64,000 bases of DNA from Thalassomonas actiniarum. Its GTDB lineage: Bacteria; Pseudomonadota; Gammaproteobacteria; Enterobacterales; Alteromonadaceae. Numbering within the stretch: position 1 is the first letter of the stretch; each line of letters opens with the position of its first letter. Location of the stretch: NCBI RefSeq assembly GCF_000948975.2, contig NZ_CP059736.1, positions 744,001 to 808,000 of the forward strand, in the 5' to 3' direction. Below are positions 26,157 to 34,837 of this stretch, piece by piece. Below the pieces are notes generated by a model. That model ran no database searches. It was not told the origin of the DNA and saw only the letters and a program-made list of their open reading frames with translations. The position numbers and the translations under genes are program-made.

Positions 26157-26767
26157 GATGCAATGCTGCTGCCTTGATTTAATTCATTGAGAAAGACACT
26201 GTGGTAGTGTTCATTTTCGGTAAAGCTCTCTTCATGGCTGGTGACGATAATTTTCCCGGGGTAGCTGTCAAGATAGGCCAAAAGCCAGCTGCGGCTTTGG
26301 TGATCTAAGCCGGTTGTCGGCTCGTCAAGCAGCAAATATTGCGGTTGATGTGCCAATGCCAGCAACAGTGAGATCTTCTTTAAATTGCCAAGTGATAAAG
26401 CAGAGACTGGTGTGGTTAACTGGGGAGCAAAGCCTAAGTGTTCAATGAATTGCGTGGGAAACAGGCAAGCATGCTGCGAACAATGAAATTCGAGCAGCTG
26501 TTGCGGCGTTAAGAAATCCGGCAGGATAATTTTATCTGATGATATCCCCAACTGGCGTTTGGCGGAGACTGAAGAAATGGGTTTATCATCTAAGGTTATT
26601 TTCCCCGAGCTGGCGATTTCCAGGCCTGCCGCCAACATCAACAAGGTGGTCTTACCGCTGCCGTTGGGGCCGATAATGCAGTAGCGTTGTTGATCAAATT
26701 GGTAGCTTAATTGATTGATAACCGGTTTTTTTTGATAAGATTTTGAAATTTCGCGAAGTAAAAGCAA
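26153..26767 (-). CDS. ABC transporter ATP-binding protein
   Basis: 204 residues, a compact ABC ATPase: Walker A GPNGSGKTT near 34-42, a degenerate signature LSLGNLKK near 122, Walker B YLLLDEPTTGLD near 140, and H-loop TSHEE near 177. The signature LSLGN in place of LSGGQ suggests a specialised branch. It is the first gene of a two-gene operon with the membrane protein at 25044-26156. Direction (export or import) is not determined by sequence, but small ATPase/permease pairs without a binding protein are typically exporters or immunity transporters. Confidence 0.88.
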   Translation of the reverse strand: MLLLREISKSYQKKPVINQLSYQFDQQRYCIIGPNGSGKTTLLMLAAGLEIASSGKITLDDKPISSVSAKRQLGISSDKIILPDFLTPQQLLEFHCSQHACLFPTQFIEHLGFAPQLTTPVSALSLGNLKKISLLLALAHQPQYLLLDEPTTGLDHQSRSWLLAYLDSYPGKIIVTSHEESFTENEHYHSVFLNELNQGSSIAS

Positions 26768-26879
26768 GTGTTTTCCTTAACATTATATTAATAAATGTAA
26801 TATGCAAAAAAATGTGGGTGGACGCAACTTAAAAGAAAAAACAAAATACTGTAAAAGGTACAGGAGAAATTGTTTGTTT

Positions 26880-27125
26880 CGAAAGTATCCGGTAAAGCCC
26901 TTTGGCGGGAGCAGGACCGCGAGAGTGCGGCCCCTGGCAGCAGGAGGGATCTTTCCTAAGTTGTACTGCCTGTAGGCGAAGAGGTTGTTGTTTTTATCAG
27001 GAAAATGATCTTTTTTGTCACGAATTTTAAACAGGTTGAATCAGATTGGTTTAAAACCTGCGAATCTAGTGTCATGATCAACGAAATCTCGCACGTACGG
27101 TTTTTAGCAGGAGAAGGGGAATGCT
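26880..27125 (+). mobile_element. Probable 5' remnant of a group II intron
   Basis: A non-coding stretch with motifs typical of the 5' half of bacterial group II introns: GGCGGGAGCAGGACC, a hairpin GACCGC/GCGGCC, and near the end CTCGCACGTACGGTTTTTAG followed by AGGAGAAGGGG, as seen just before the intron-encoded reverse transcriptase. No maturase frame and no domain V/VI are recognisable downstream, so if correct it is a truncated relic. Identification is by recollection of the consensus; a covariance search would decide. Confidence 0.35.
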
Positions 27126-27178
27126 CAGGAAGTGCTTATGTCCAGAGGGCTTGCTCTGTGGCGGATAGGAGATAGCCG

Positions 27179-27496
27179 CTATATACCTGTGATCGCAAAG
27201 TCAATTGCTGCGATAATTTCATCTCTCATTGATTCTAATGAACCAATAGGGCTCTTGAGTAAATTGGCAGGCAAAGAGGCTATTTGCGGCGTAAGTAAAA
27301 TGAACTCTTCATTTGTATACCTTATGGTTGGTGTTAGCCCATTCATTTTTTCATTTCTAAAATGGCTGAGTCTTCCTAACGGGATCACTATCCTTGTTGT
27401 AATGTCACTAATTAGAGCATTTTGAACATCAATAATATAAGGGTATGCTTCACGGCTTTTTTTACTTGGATTCTCGTAGACATCAAATTGTGACAT
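27179..27496 (-). CDS. ccdB: CcdB-type gyrase-poisoning toxin
   Basis: 105 residues matching the CcdB family in size and order: MSQFDVYENP start, YPYIIDVQNALIS, TRIVIPLGR near residue 37, then LTPQIASLP and a hydrophobic C-terminus (AIDFAITGI), where the family's toxicity-determining residues lie. CcdB traps DNA gyrase. Its ATG overlaps the antitoxin stop codon by one base, giving the standard ccdAB order. Chromosomal copies in marine gammaproteobacteria often mark acquired regions. The region is AT-rich compared with the flanking biosynthetic islands. Confidence 0.88.
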   Translation of the reverse strand: MSQFDVYENPSKKSREAYPYIIDVQNALISDITTRIVIPLGRLSHFRNEKMNGLTPTIRYTNEEFILLTPQIASLPANLLKSPIGSLESMRDEIIAAIDFAITGI

Positions 27497-27741
27497 TAAA
27501 ACTCTCTAAATTCATCAGCAAAACAGCCATTTTCTTCGACAAAGTCATTGTAAGCATTAATGGCATTTTTATTATTTTTAGCCCACTTTTCCTCTGCAAT
27601 GCTTTTCAATTTCATTTTTAAAGCTTGCTCTAAAGTAGCTGATAAATTAATGTTAAGTGCTTTTGTTTTCTTCAGTAAGTCACTATTTAAGCTAAGGTTT
27701 GTTGCTTTTTTTGGAGCATCAAAATCGTATAATGGTTGCAT
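27496..27741 (-). CDS. ccdA: CcdA-type antitoxin
   Basis: 81 residues (MQPLYDFDAPKKATNLSLN start). The N-terminal part has the ribbon-helix-helix pattern of CcdA (KKATNLSLNSDLLKKTKAL), and the C-terminal region is acidic and ends near FADEFREF, as expected for the toxin-binding tail. The open frame extends to 27831, but ATG 27741 has GGAGAG 6 bases upstream and removes an unlikely Cys/Ser/Ile-rich extension. It precedes ccdB with a one-base overlap. It likely autoregulates the pair by binding the upstream region. Confidence 0.87.
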   Translation of the reverse strand: MQPLYDFDAPKKATNLSLNSDLLKKTKALNINLSATLEQALKMKLKSIAEEKWAKNNKNAINAYNDFVEENGCFADEFREF

Positions 27742-28041
27742 AACTTTCTCTCCATATGAGGATATGCTAATTATGCGCATACCCATGCGTATTGTAAAGG
27801 GCATGTAGCTTATAGAGCAGATTGAGCTCATCCACGGTTACATCCTGTTTAGTTAGGGGAGTTTGTATAATATAGGTAACTATTATCATGATTTCGTGAT
27901 AGGAAGAACAAACTTTATGTGACGGGGAACTGAACCGGGTTACCGGTCCTTTGTAATGAAGGAGTAATGGATTATCTGGCGTAAGTTGTAAATTCAAATG
28001 TAGTAAAAAAGTGGATTTAACAAAGGAAAATAAGGAATATT

Positions 28042-28710
28042 ATGAAGAGTTCATTAAACATGATTATCGTCGCAACGGCTTTGCTATTAGCAAATAATGC
28101 TATAGCACAACAAGCGACAACAACAGAAGAAAATGGAGAAAGTTACCCTGCTGCTACTAAAACTAACGATGCACAACCTAACAGTTTTTTAGGTACGGAT
28201 GCTCAAGGCCGCTTAACTTTCAAAAAATTTAGTAGTGAATGCGCTATTGGAAGCATCAAGCACTTTGAGCAAACTTCAAATGATCCTCAAAACCCTTCAG
28301 CGTTTATAACTGATAATTATCGAATTGCAAATGGTGAGACTATTTATGCTGTAGATTATCCAGAATATGTTGCTAAGAAAACAGGAGATTCAGATGCTAC
28401 TGAAGTTAGCCTTCCTGATTATCGAGCACATTTTTTACGCGGTGCTGACTTAAATCGCGGTATTGATATAGAACGGACTATTGGTCAAGTACAGGGTGAT
28501 GAAATTAAAGAACATGATCATCGATTATTATCTTCAAAGTACTTTGATGCATATTATATAAGAAGTGATAATGCAGATGCGTTTGTTCAAGGTTTTCAAA
28601 AGAGTCATGGAGGTACAATGTTTACTAATGCTTCTTCTATTACGAAAAGCGGCGGTAATGAGACTCGCCCTAAAAATTATGCTGTAGTTATTGCGGTTTG
28701 TGTAAAATAG
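28042..28710 (+). CDS. Secreted protein with phage tail-collar-like C-terminus
   Basis: 222 residues. An N-terminal signal peptide (SLNMIIVATALLLANNAIAQ) is followed by a Thr/Glu-rich linker. The second half follows the tail-collar pattern of phage tail fibres: FLRGADLNRGIDIERTIGQ, a histidine cluster EHDH, and GGNETRPKNYAVVIAVCVK at the very end. Tail fibres do not normally carry signal peptides, so this is an exported relative rather than a prophage piece; no other phage genes are near. Strong ribosome site AAGGAA about 11 bases upstream. Its base composition is clearly more AT-rich than the neighbouring biosynthetic genes, which suggests recent transfer. Function unknown; a surface adhesin-like role is possible. 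Confidence 0.7.
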   Translation: MKSSLNMIIVATALLLANNAIAQQATTTEENGESYPAATKTNDAQPNSFLGTDAQGRLTFKKFSSECAIGSIKHFEQTSNDPQNPSAFITDNYRIANGETIYAVDYPEYVAKKTGDSDATEVSLPDYRAHFLRGADLNRGIDIERTIGQVQGDEIKEHDHRLLSSKYFDAYYIRSDNADAFVQGFQKSHGGTMFTNASSITKSGGNETRPKNYAVVIAVCVK

Positions 28711-29014
28711 AAACTTTGCCAGAGCTACAAGCCTTGGAATATAGGCGATTAAAAGAAATGGTCGGAAATTATCTCGTGAAAATTCAACTTTTAGCATAAA
28801 TTATTTTTAGGGGGGATCACCAAGTAAGCTTGTGCCATGTTCGCGGCATAAACTTCATTGGCAATTGTCGTTAGTTGTGAGGAGAATGCTTCACAGTTTG
28901 GCACTAAATTCATACCCCATCACCACGTCTTTCGATAAATCCATGGGATGAGGGTTGTCGTATGATCGCGATAGTTCCACTAACTTGTCCCTATGACGTG
29001 CAATTAGTCAATTT
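28711..29014. other. Intergenic stretch with scrambled coding traces
   Basis: Plus-strand bases 28711-28799 read ELQALEYRRLKEMVGNY-like residues before a stop. On the minus strand a frame reading RHRDKLVELSRSYDNPHPMD (about 28935-28998) continues in another frame. Both look like decayed coding sequence, but I cannot identify either. No RNA gene or repeat seen. Confidence 0.35.
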
Positions 29015-29079
29015 AAGCCACAAATAGCATAACCTAGCCGGTTAATCGCGTCGGCTCGGGCAGGTTTGTTATGTGGCTT
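29015..29079 (-). terminator. Long stem-loop downstream of lanM
   Basis: AAGCCAC (29015-29021) pairs with GTGGCTT (29073-29079); inside, an imperfect ATAACC/GGTTTGTTAT stem and an inner AGCCG/CGGCT stem (29036-29040, 29052-29056) extend the fold. It begins 10 bases after the lanM stop. No clean T-run follows, so termination is probable but not certain. Confidence 0.45.
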
Positions 29080-29088
29080 TTATTATTT

Positions 29089-32000
29089 TTAGTACGGCTG
29101 CATGCATACTTTGCCTTTTGGACTCCCACTCTCTGTTAATGCAATATCAGTTGCCGGTAATTCCAAGGCTAAAATGGATGGAACACGATCAGGATAGGCC
29201 ACCCGCAAGAGTTGATAGCCCATGCCGGCCAAACCGACCATAAAACCCGGTGTTTCCAGGTTATGCATATAGCCGGACACCCAGCCGCTGGATTGCTTTC
29301 CTGAGAGTAGCTGTTTCGCCATCTTTTTGGCCTGTTCGGTGAGTTCGTGCCGGTTCAGTATCTTGCCGCCCTGTAGCAGTAAATCCAGGTTACCCAGGGA
29401 GCCGTGACACAGGGAATGGTTATCTTCGAATCCACTTGCCAAGGTTGTCTTTAAGGCGGCCTGTATTTCATCCCGAAGCTGTTCGTCTTCCCGGTAAGAA
29501 AACATCGCCAGCCTGGCCAAACCTATACCGGGCGCGCCATGACACCAGCCCGTCATATAATAGTAGCCCTCATCCTGAACAGAGGTTTCCGGGCGTTTAC
29601 CCTGGCGCAAATCCGGCCAGTTGCTCATCCGCTCGCAATAAAGATTGCGCTCGTACAGCAATGCTTGTTTGGCGGTATCAGCAAAAGAGTTGTCTTTGGA
29701 TACCTGGCTCAAGGCAAACATGGCCCATGCGATCCCGGCAACACCATGTGACATGCCGGCCAGGGGCTCAGTTCCTGCTGCTTCCAGCACCCAGGCGGTG
29801 CCAGTGCCGGTATCTTGTGCCCGTTGTTGCAGGTGGCGGCCACAGGCCTCGGCCAGTGCCAGGATACTTGGTTTGGCTCTGAACCGGTACAGGCCGAGCA
29901 AGGCTATGATGGCACCGGCGGCGCCAGCAACGATATCCTGGTTTTTATCTTGTGCTAATTGCTTGCTGATGTGGACTACCAGGCTTTCAGCCTCGTCGAA
30001 CAAGCTCTCGTCCTGCCAGATGCAGCCCAAATGACATAACAAATAAATAATGCCGGACCAGCCGCTAAACATGCCAATATCCTGGATATCGTCCGGATGG
30101 TTGCGCCATAGGTACTGGGCAGAATGCAAAGCTTCCCGGGCTAATTCCTGGTAAGCGTTATTGTCATCTACTTGCCCCAGGTAAGCCAGAAACAAAGTGA
30201 CACCGGCAAGGCCGTCATACAGGGTTGGTGTCATCGGCTCTAAATCCCAATGGGAGTTGCCGACGGCTTTCCAGGTAAACCAACTTGCTCCGCCGCCGCT
30301 GCGAAAAGCCAGTTCACTGATGCGCCCGGCCAGATCCCGTGCCCCGTCAAGCAATTCCTCAATTGTGGCGGGCTGTTCATGCTCTGCCAGGTCAATATGA
30401 GAATGGCATGCGGGTCGGTTTGACAAGTCAGCCGACAGCAAAGACGATTGGATAACCCAGCATTGCCGGGTCAGCTCGGTATGAGTTAAGGATTTGATTT
30501 TCTGGCGTACCCGCGACATGCCGGATGTCGGGAAAAAATCTTTAAAGATCTCGCCACTGTCTGTCACCACATCTTTGGAGTCGGGGCGTGTGGTAAACAG
30601 CGGAATATCCATCCGGCGTAATGATTCATGCTCTGACTTGATCAGGGGGGTGAGGTATTTACGGTGTCCTGAGGCCACCCAAAGCTGATCAAAAAAGATG
30701 TCCCGCTCCAGGGCGTTGCCCATAAAGTCAGGATGAAGACTTTCCATTAAAAAGCTGGCATACACCCTGGTCTCGCGAAAAATCACCCTTACTTCAGCGG
30801 TATTAAACGCACTCAGGGGGCCTGAGGGCGCCAGCAACTTATCGCGACAGGAGAGGAGCAGGGAGAACAGCTCCGCAAATCCCGCAACTATATCATCACT
30901 AAAGTCCTGTGCTTTAATTGTCGCCCCTTTGAGTGTCGGCATGTTATTAGCGCCGGGAAAACTAACGACCTTGCGGGTGAACTGCATTTGGTCGGTACCG
31001 GCATGCTCTATGTCCAGTACAGGCATGGGGGTTTGCTGATCCTGAACTTCGGAAAAGCCACTTAGGTCGACCCCTTCGCCTTCTCCGCGTTGAGTCCATA
31101 TTCGCCGGGGCAGTAATCCGGTAGCAAGCACGGTACGTTTTAGTGCGGCGGCGGGTGGCTCATTAGCATCGCCACCACCTGAATTCTCCTGCCCCAGCCA
31201 GGGGTGAAACAGGGTTTCCAAATCCACCAGTACCGGATGCTCGCCACAGGCAATCAGGTTTTCATAATGAAAATCATTGGCTTCCAATGCGTATAACAGT
31301 GCCAGTAATCCTCCCTGTCGCCGGTAAAAGCGTTTAAGTGCCGATTTGTCCTGGCAGCTTTGCTGCTGTGCAAACTCCACCCAGCCATGGGTTTTGGCTT
31401 CATAGCTGAGCAGCGATTTGAAGGGGGTGGAGAAGCCTTTATCATTAAGCCATGCCAACAACTGGCCAAAAGCGGCTTCAACGGCTACCGAGCGGGGCTT
31501 ATAAACTAGTTTCATCCCACAGGAAAATTCGAGAATTGCTACGGTTCGGCCCCCCCGGTGGCTGTCACCCTCTGCGGTTTTTACTTTGCAAACCTGTCCC
31601 AGTTCCTTGCCCTGGTTAAAGGTTTGCTGCAATGCAGGCCAATCAGCAAATAACCGTTTAAACAATTCCAGGGCACTTTCCTGCCAGCGCTGGATAGTCT
31701 CCACCACCAGGCGGGCCATAACCGGATAATCCTGCAACAGTGCGCTTCGAACATTGTTGTCGGTTAACCGGGCAACAAAGTCGTTAAATCGTTCTTGTGA
31801 GCTGTCACCTTGAAGCTTTTGTTCTACCCGGGCAATTTGCAACTCCATGACCAGGGTTCGACCACAAATCATCGCCAGTCTGGACAATAGCTCTTCAAAT
31901 AATTGATCACAACATGAGACCAAATCGATCCCTTGCTTATCTTCTTGCGGCATTAGGCGGTTAAGCGCCGAACGCAATTCCTCTACTCCCTGCTGCATTA

Positions 32001-32412
32001 ATGGCTTGATAAGTGTCAGCAAGTCGCCACTGACCATTCCTGGCGGATTCACCGAGGGCAGTTTTACCGAGCTATGATCTTTATTGAATGCGGCTTTTAG
32101 ATCGTTAAGCCATTGCGGCTGCTGCGGGATGCGTTTACCCAAGTCATGACTCGATTCTGCGGTGATAAACTTAAAGCTTTCCAGGTCTAAGTTATCGGTT
32201 TTCAGGCGTTGAAGAAACAGGGATGTATTCTCTTGAAATGGCTGCCGGGATAGCCAATAGTCCGCCAGTTCCGTGTTGATATTAGAGCTGGAAATATTAT
32301 CGGATAAACCATGTTTGCGCTCTGCCAGCGCCAAGGCCCAAGAAAAGTCTATGTCTGATATTGATAGTAGAGTCTGAACGTCCTGCTGTTCGGATGTATT
32401 TTGCGAATCCAT
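29089..32412 (-). CDS. lanM: Class II lanthipeptide synthetase LanM
   Basis: About 1107 residues, the usual LanM length. The N-terminal dehydratase (DUF4135, about 150-700) has the ATP/kinase-like motifs YKPRSVAVEAAF near 304, ANDFHYENLIA near 380 and VLVDLETLFHP near 395. The C-terminal LanC-like cyclase (about 750-1090) has zinc ligands in GWCHGAPGIG (C957) and LCHGSLGN (C1002, H1003). It therefore dehydrates Ser/Thr and forms thioether rings on its precursor. ATG 32412 has GGAGG 7 bases upstream; an ATG at 32439 lacks one. It lies directly after a mersacidin-type precursor gene on the same strand. No LanT, LanP or immunity gene adjoins it. The transporter could be the ABC pair at 25.0-26.8 kb or a distant one. 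Confidence 0.95.
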   Translation of the reverse strand: MDSQNTSEQQDVQTLLSISDIDFSWALALAERKHGLSDNISSSNINTELADYWLSRQPFQENTSLFLQRLKTDNLDLESFKFITAESSHDLGKRIPQQPQWLNDLKAAFNKDHSSVKLPSVNPPGMVSGDLLTLIKPLMQQGVEELRSALNRLMPQEDKQGIDLVSCCDQLFEELLSRLAMICGRTLVMELQIARVEQKLQGDSSQERFNDFVARLTDNNVRSALLQDYPVMARLVVETIQRWQESALELFKRLFADWPALQQTFNQGKELGQVCKVKTAEGDSHRGGRTVAILEFSCGMKLVYKPRSVAVEAAFGQLLAWLNDKGFSTPFKSLLSYEAKTHGWVEFAQQQSCQDKSALKRFYRRQGGLLALLYALEANDFHYENLIACGEHPVLVDLETLFHPWLGQENSGGGDANEPPAAALKRTVLATGLLPRRIWTQRGEGEGVDLSGFSEVQDQQTPMPVLDIEHAGTDQMQFTRKVVSFPGANNMPTLKGATIKAQDFSDDIVAGFAELFSLLLSCRDKLLAPSGPLSAFNTAEVRVIFRETRVYASFLMESLHPDFMGNALERDIFFDQLWVASGHRKYLTPLIKSEHESLRRMDIPLFTTRPDSKDVVTDSGEIFKDFFPTSGMSRVRQKIKSLTHTELTRQCWVIQSSLLSADLSNRPACHSHIDLAEHEQPATIEELLDGARDLAGRISELAFRSGGGASWFTWKAVGNSHWDLEPMTPTLYDGLAGVTLFLAYLGQVDDNNAYQELAREALHSAQYLWRNHPDDIQDIGMFSGWSGIIYLLCHLGCIWQDESLFDEAESLVVHISKQLAQDKNQDIVAGAAGAIIALLGLYRFRAKPSILALAEACGRHLQQRAQDTGTGTAWVLEAAGTEPLAGMSHGVAGIAWAMFALSQVSKDNSFADTAKQALLYERNLYCERMSNWPDLRQGKRPETSVQDEGYYYMTGWCHGAPGIGLARLAMFSYREDEQLRDEIQAALKTTLASGFEDNHSLCHGSLGNLDLLLQGGKILNRHELTEQAKKMAKQLLSGKQSSGWVSGYMHNLETPGFMVGLAGMGYQLLRVAYPDRVPSILALELPATDIALTESGSPKGKVCMQPY

Positions 32413-32510
32413 GCCATTTCCTCCAACCAATCTGGCCATTTTTTATTATTAGAAATCAGGTCGCTGTTTTGGCCATTATCCAGGTTTGCTGATATATCTT
32501 TAGGAAAAAA

Positions 32511-32530
32511 TGGGGGAGAAAACTCCCCCA
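32511..32530 (-). terminator. Terminator-like hairpin between lanA and lanM
   Basis: TGGGGGAG (32511-32518) and CTCCCCCA (32523-32530) form a perfect 8-base GC-rich stem with an AAAA loop. On the minus strand it is followed by TTTTTTCC, a classic intrinsic terminator. It sits between the precursor stop and the synthetase start and would make the precursor more abundant than the enzyme. Confidence 0.85.
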
Positions 32531-32548
32531 AAAACTATAGCCAAATTC

Positions 32549-32749
32549 CTATAAGCAATGCCGTGGCGGACAAGGAGAGCATATAGCCGATCCGTTCATG
32601 GTTAAGGCTTCAGGATTACCGTCTATCACTTCTTGATCCAGTTCATTGCTTGCAGCAGGATGACCGGGAGTTTTTTCTAACTGCCCCTGAGATAAACTGC
32701 GACGATAAGCCGGATCTTTCCATGTTTTGATAATTTGACTTACTGACAT
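32549..32749 (-). CDS. lanA: Mersacidin/lichenicidin-type lanthipeptide precursor
   Basis: 66 residues. The leader begins MSVSQIIKTWKDPAYRRSLS, the hallmark of mersacidin/lichenicidin-type type 2 lantibiotic precursors, and ends ELDQEVIDGNPEA, an acidic stretch like other class II leaders but without a clear double glycine. If cleaved after A48, the core is LTMNGSAICSPCPPRHCL, with three hydroxy residues (T50, S54, S58) and three cysteines (C57, C60, C65), enough for three thioether rings. GAGG lies 8 bases before the ATG. It stands immediately upstream of lanM on the same strand. The cleavage site and ring pattern are inference. Confidence 0.9.
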   Translation of the reverse strand: MSVSQIIKTWKDPAYRRSLSQGQLEKTPGHPAASNELDQEVIDGNPEALTMNGSAICSPCPPRHCL

Positions 32750-33409
32750 AATTTTAACCTCGCTATTTTCTATGTTTCGCCAATGGGGTTGGCGATTGAA
32801 TAGTGATGGTAACCAAGCCGCACAATGCGAGCAGCAACAAGCGGTTACCGGGTGATTACGCCTATCAAGGCTTACAGCAGGTTTGCAGAAAGAGGATACG
32901 TCTTATCTAAATATTCCATATTTATGACAGAGAATATGACTTCATGGATAAATGCTCGTCCCTGTGACCAAGAGCAAAAGATGGCATGTACACAATTTAA
33001 CCGAAATAAGTTGATTGTCAAATTCTCTTTTTAAAATAATGACTAAGCTATTGGCAAGTATAATAAAGTGTCATGACGGGGTAGCTCCCGGGGGACAATA
33101 TGGCCCATAACAGCCACAGGAAGCGCTTGACTCGCGGGGTTATTACTTGCCTTCAGGCGCTGTATTACAATCTCCCGTTGTCACTCCGGTGCCGGCATTA
33201 AGAGTCGCCATTGAACTTAAACATTCTCTGCTACCTACCGGGGTTAATTCAATTTTTCCTGATGATTTAGTTAAATCCCAGTTTCATCTGCGCTGGATGG
33301 GAGCAATTCGATGAAGGCACAGTTTTGCCGTAAGCATTCCATTTACGCCGTAGTTGATAACGATATTTCCGGTGTTCTAGCAGTAACGTGTGCTAACCCG
33401 GCCAGGTTG
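32750..33409. other. Intergenic region upstream of lanA
   Basis: It must carry the lanA promoter on the minus strand near 32760-32900. A plus-strand open stretch without a start codon (about 33117-33314, containing ALRVAIELKHSLLPTG) and a 69-codon frame at 32825-33034 have no ribosome site or recognisable family, and I regard them as chance or decayed. No RNA or tandem repeat seen. Confidence 0.4.
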
Positions 33410-33616
33410 TCAGGCATCTTCTTCATGCATCTGGCCGTCGATCAGGCTGATTCGCTCAGCCAGCTCTTCATCATGTTTGACCAACTGATAGCTGCCGTCA
33501 CACATATATTCCAAAAAAATGGTTTCTCCCTTACTGGCTTGTAGCTGGTCGAGCACTTCTTGTGGTAGTTCTACTCCCAGGCCGGCGCCAACCGCCTGTA
33601 TCTTAAGTTCAATCAT
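33410..33616 (-). CDS. AbrB/MazE/SpoVT-type DNA-binding protein (orphan antitoxin-like)
   Basis: 68 residues with the swapped-hairpin AbrB pattern: IQAVGAGLGVELPQEVLDQL followed by a GETIFLEY strand. This type is common as the antitoxin in pairs with Doc or PIN toxins. No toxin frame follows on the same strand, so it is an orphan, a remnant of a pair, or a stand-alone regulator. ATG 33616 with a weak purine-rich leader. It is divergent from nothing obvious and lies about 660 bases from lanA, so a regulatory link cannot be claimed. Confidence 0.7.
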   Translation of the reverse strand: MIELKIQAVGAGLGVELPQEVLDQLQASKGETIFLEYMCDGSYQLVKHDEELAERISLIDGQMHEEDA

Positions 33617-33821
33617 TGTCGAAACTCACTTATATGATGATGGGGTTATATTTGCATACGCCACTGCAAAACCGACGTAGTAATCCAAATTGTAGTTGTG
33701 CTGATTTGCAGATACAAGGTGATGGAATAGCCACAAATTTTTTTTCTTAAAAGGCTAAGTGGTCGGCCTGTTTCGGGGAAAATTTTAGTTTGTTATTTAT
33801 TTTTTATGGCTGCAGATGAGT

Positions 33822-34703
33822 TTATGATGTTTTATTTGCGGCGAGTCCATTCACATAATAGCGGCCAATGAGTACTATCAGTATGCCGCCCAGCACCATC
33901 AGGGATGACAATACCAGCTGCAGTGAAATGATTTCATTGGCAAATATTACTCCGCCTAAAGCCGCAATAATGGGTACCGTCAGTTGAACAACTGCAGCTT
34001 GTATCACACTGAGTCCCTTGAGTGCTATGTACCATACGGCATATCCTATGCCCGAGGCTATTGCTCCCGATAACACCGCCAGGAAAATTCCTTCCCGGGA
34101 CAGATGGCTGCTGTAAATTATTGGCAGCATCAATAGCAGAATAAAAGGCAAGGTGCGTAAAAAATTATAGCTGGTGTCGGCAAGCGGGCTTTTCGTCCCC
34201 CGGCCTTTTAGGGTATAAACGCCCCAGGCAATACCGGCAATGGTCATCAGTACAAAACCGGTAAAAGACGGGGTACTCAGGCTAGGTTGCACTAAATAGA
34301 CAAAGCCTGAAAAGGCGATCAAGGTGCCCAGCCATTCTGTTACGTGAAGCTTAGTGCCTGAAAGCAAGCTGGCTATGATCATGGTCAGCTGAACCGCGCC
34401 GAAAAGGATCAGGGCGCCTGTGCCAGTGTCTAATGAAATATAGGCAAATGAAAAAGTGATCGCGTAAAGGAATAACATAAAAGCAGCCGACCAGCTGCCT
34501 TTGGCTGGCGGTGTTTGGTTGTTTTTTGTTGCCAGCAGTATAACCCCCAGCATAATAATGCCGGAGAATAAGCGAATCGCGGTAAAGCTGGCGGCATCTA
34601 TCGCGCCGTCTCCCAGCGCCAAGCGGCACAACACCGAATTTCCGGCAAAGGCAAACAGTGCAAAGCCGGTACAGGCGATAATTTTAAAAGTATGGGTGTT
34701 CAT
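33822..34703 (-). CDS. EamA/DMT-family transporter
   Basis: 293 residues with ten predicted membrane helices in two EamA repeats. Typical pieces are FAGNSVLCRLAL in helix 1, TAIRLFSGIIML in helix 2, and the second-repeat sequence AIASGIGYAVWYIALKGLSVIQAAVVQLTVPIIAALGG in several parts. These inner-membrane proteins export amino acids or other small metabolites; the substrate is unknown. ATG start at 34703. Single gene, with its own spacer on both sides. Not obviously linked to the neighbouring RiPP locus. Confidence 0.87.
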   Translation of the reverse strand: MNTHTFKIIACTGFALFAFAGNSVLCRLALGDGAIDAASFTAIRLFSGIIMLGVILLATKNNQTPPAKGSWSAAFMLFLYAITFSFAYISLDTGTGALILFGAVQLTMIIASLLSGTKLHVTEWLGTLIAFSGFVYLVQPSLSTPSFTGFVLMTIAGIAWGVYTLKGRGTKSPLADTSYNFLRTLPFILLLMLPIIYSSHLSREGIFLAVLSGAIASGIGYAVWYIALKGLSVIQAAVVQLTVPIIAALGGVIFANEIISLQLVLSSLMVLGGILIVLIGRYYVNGLAANKTS

Positions 34704-34837
34704 AATAGCCTGTGTGCCTTAGTTTTAAGCTGAAATAGCAAGAAAATACCTTTAATAAGATACTTATTATTAACCAGATGAAATGTTTAGGGAATTTTAA
34801 AAGGGAGTTTATCACGCCAGTCAAAACAAAAGGCAGC

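Noticed and set aside
25044-26767. Considered as the lanthipeptide LanFEG immunity transporter
   Set aside because: Two genes only, with no third subunit, and on the far side of the toxin-antitoxin patch; it remains only a candidate.
27767-27997. 76-codon minus-strand frame upstream of ccdA
   Set aside because: No start signal; it occupies the region where the ccdA promoter should be.
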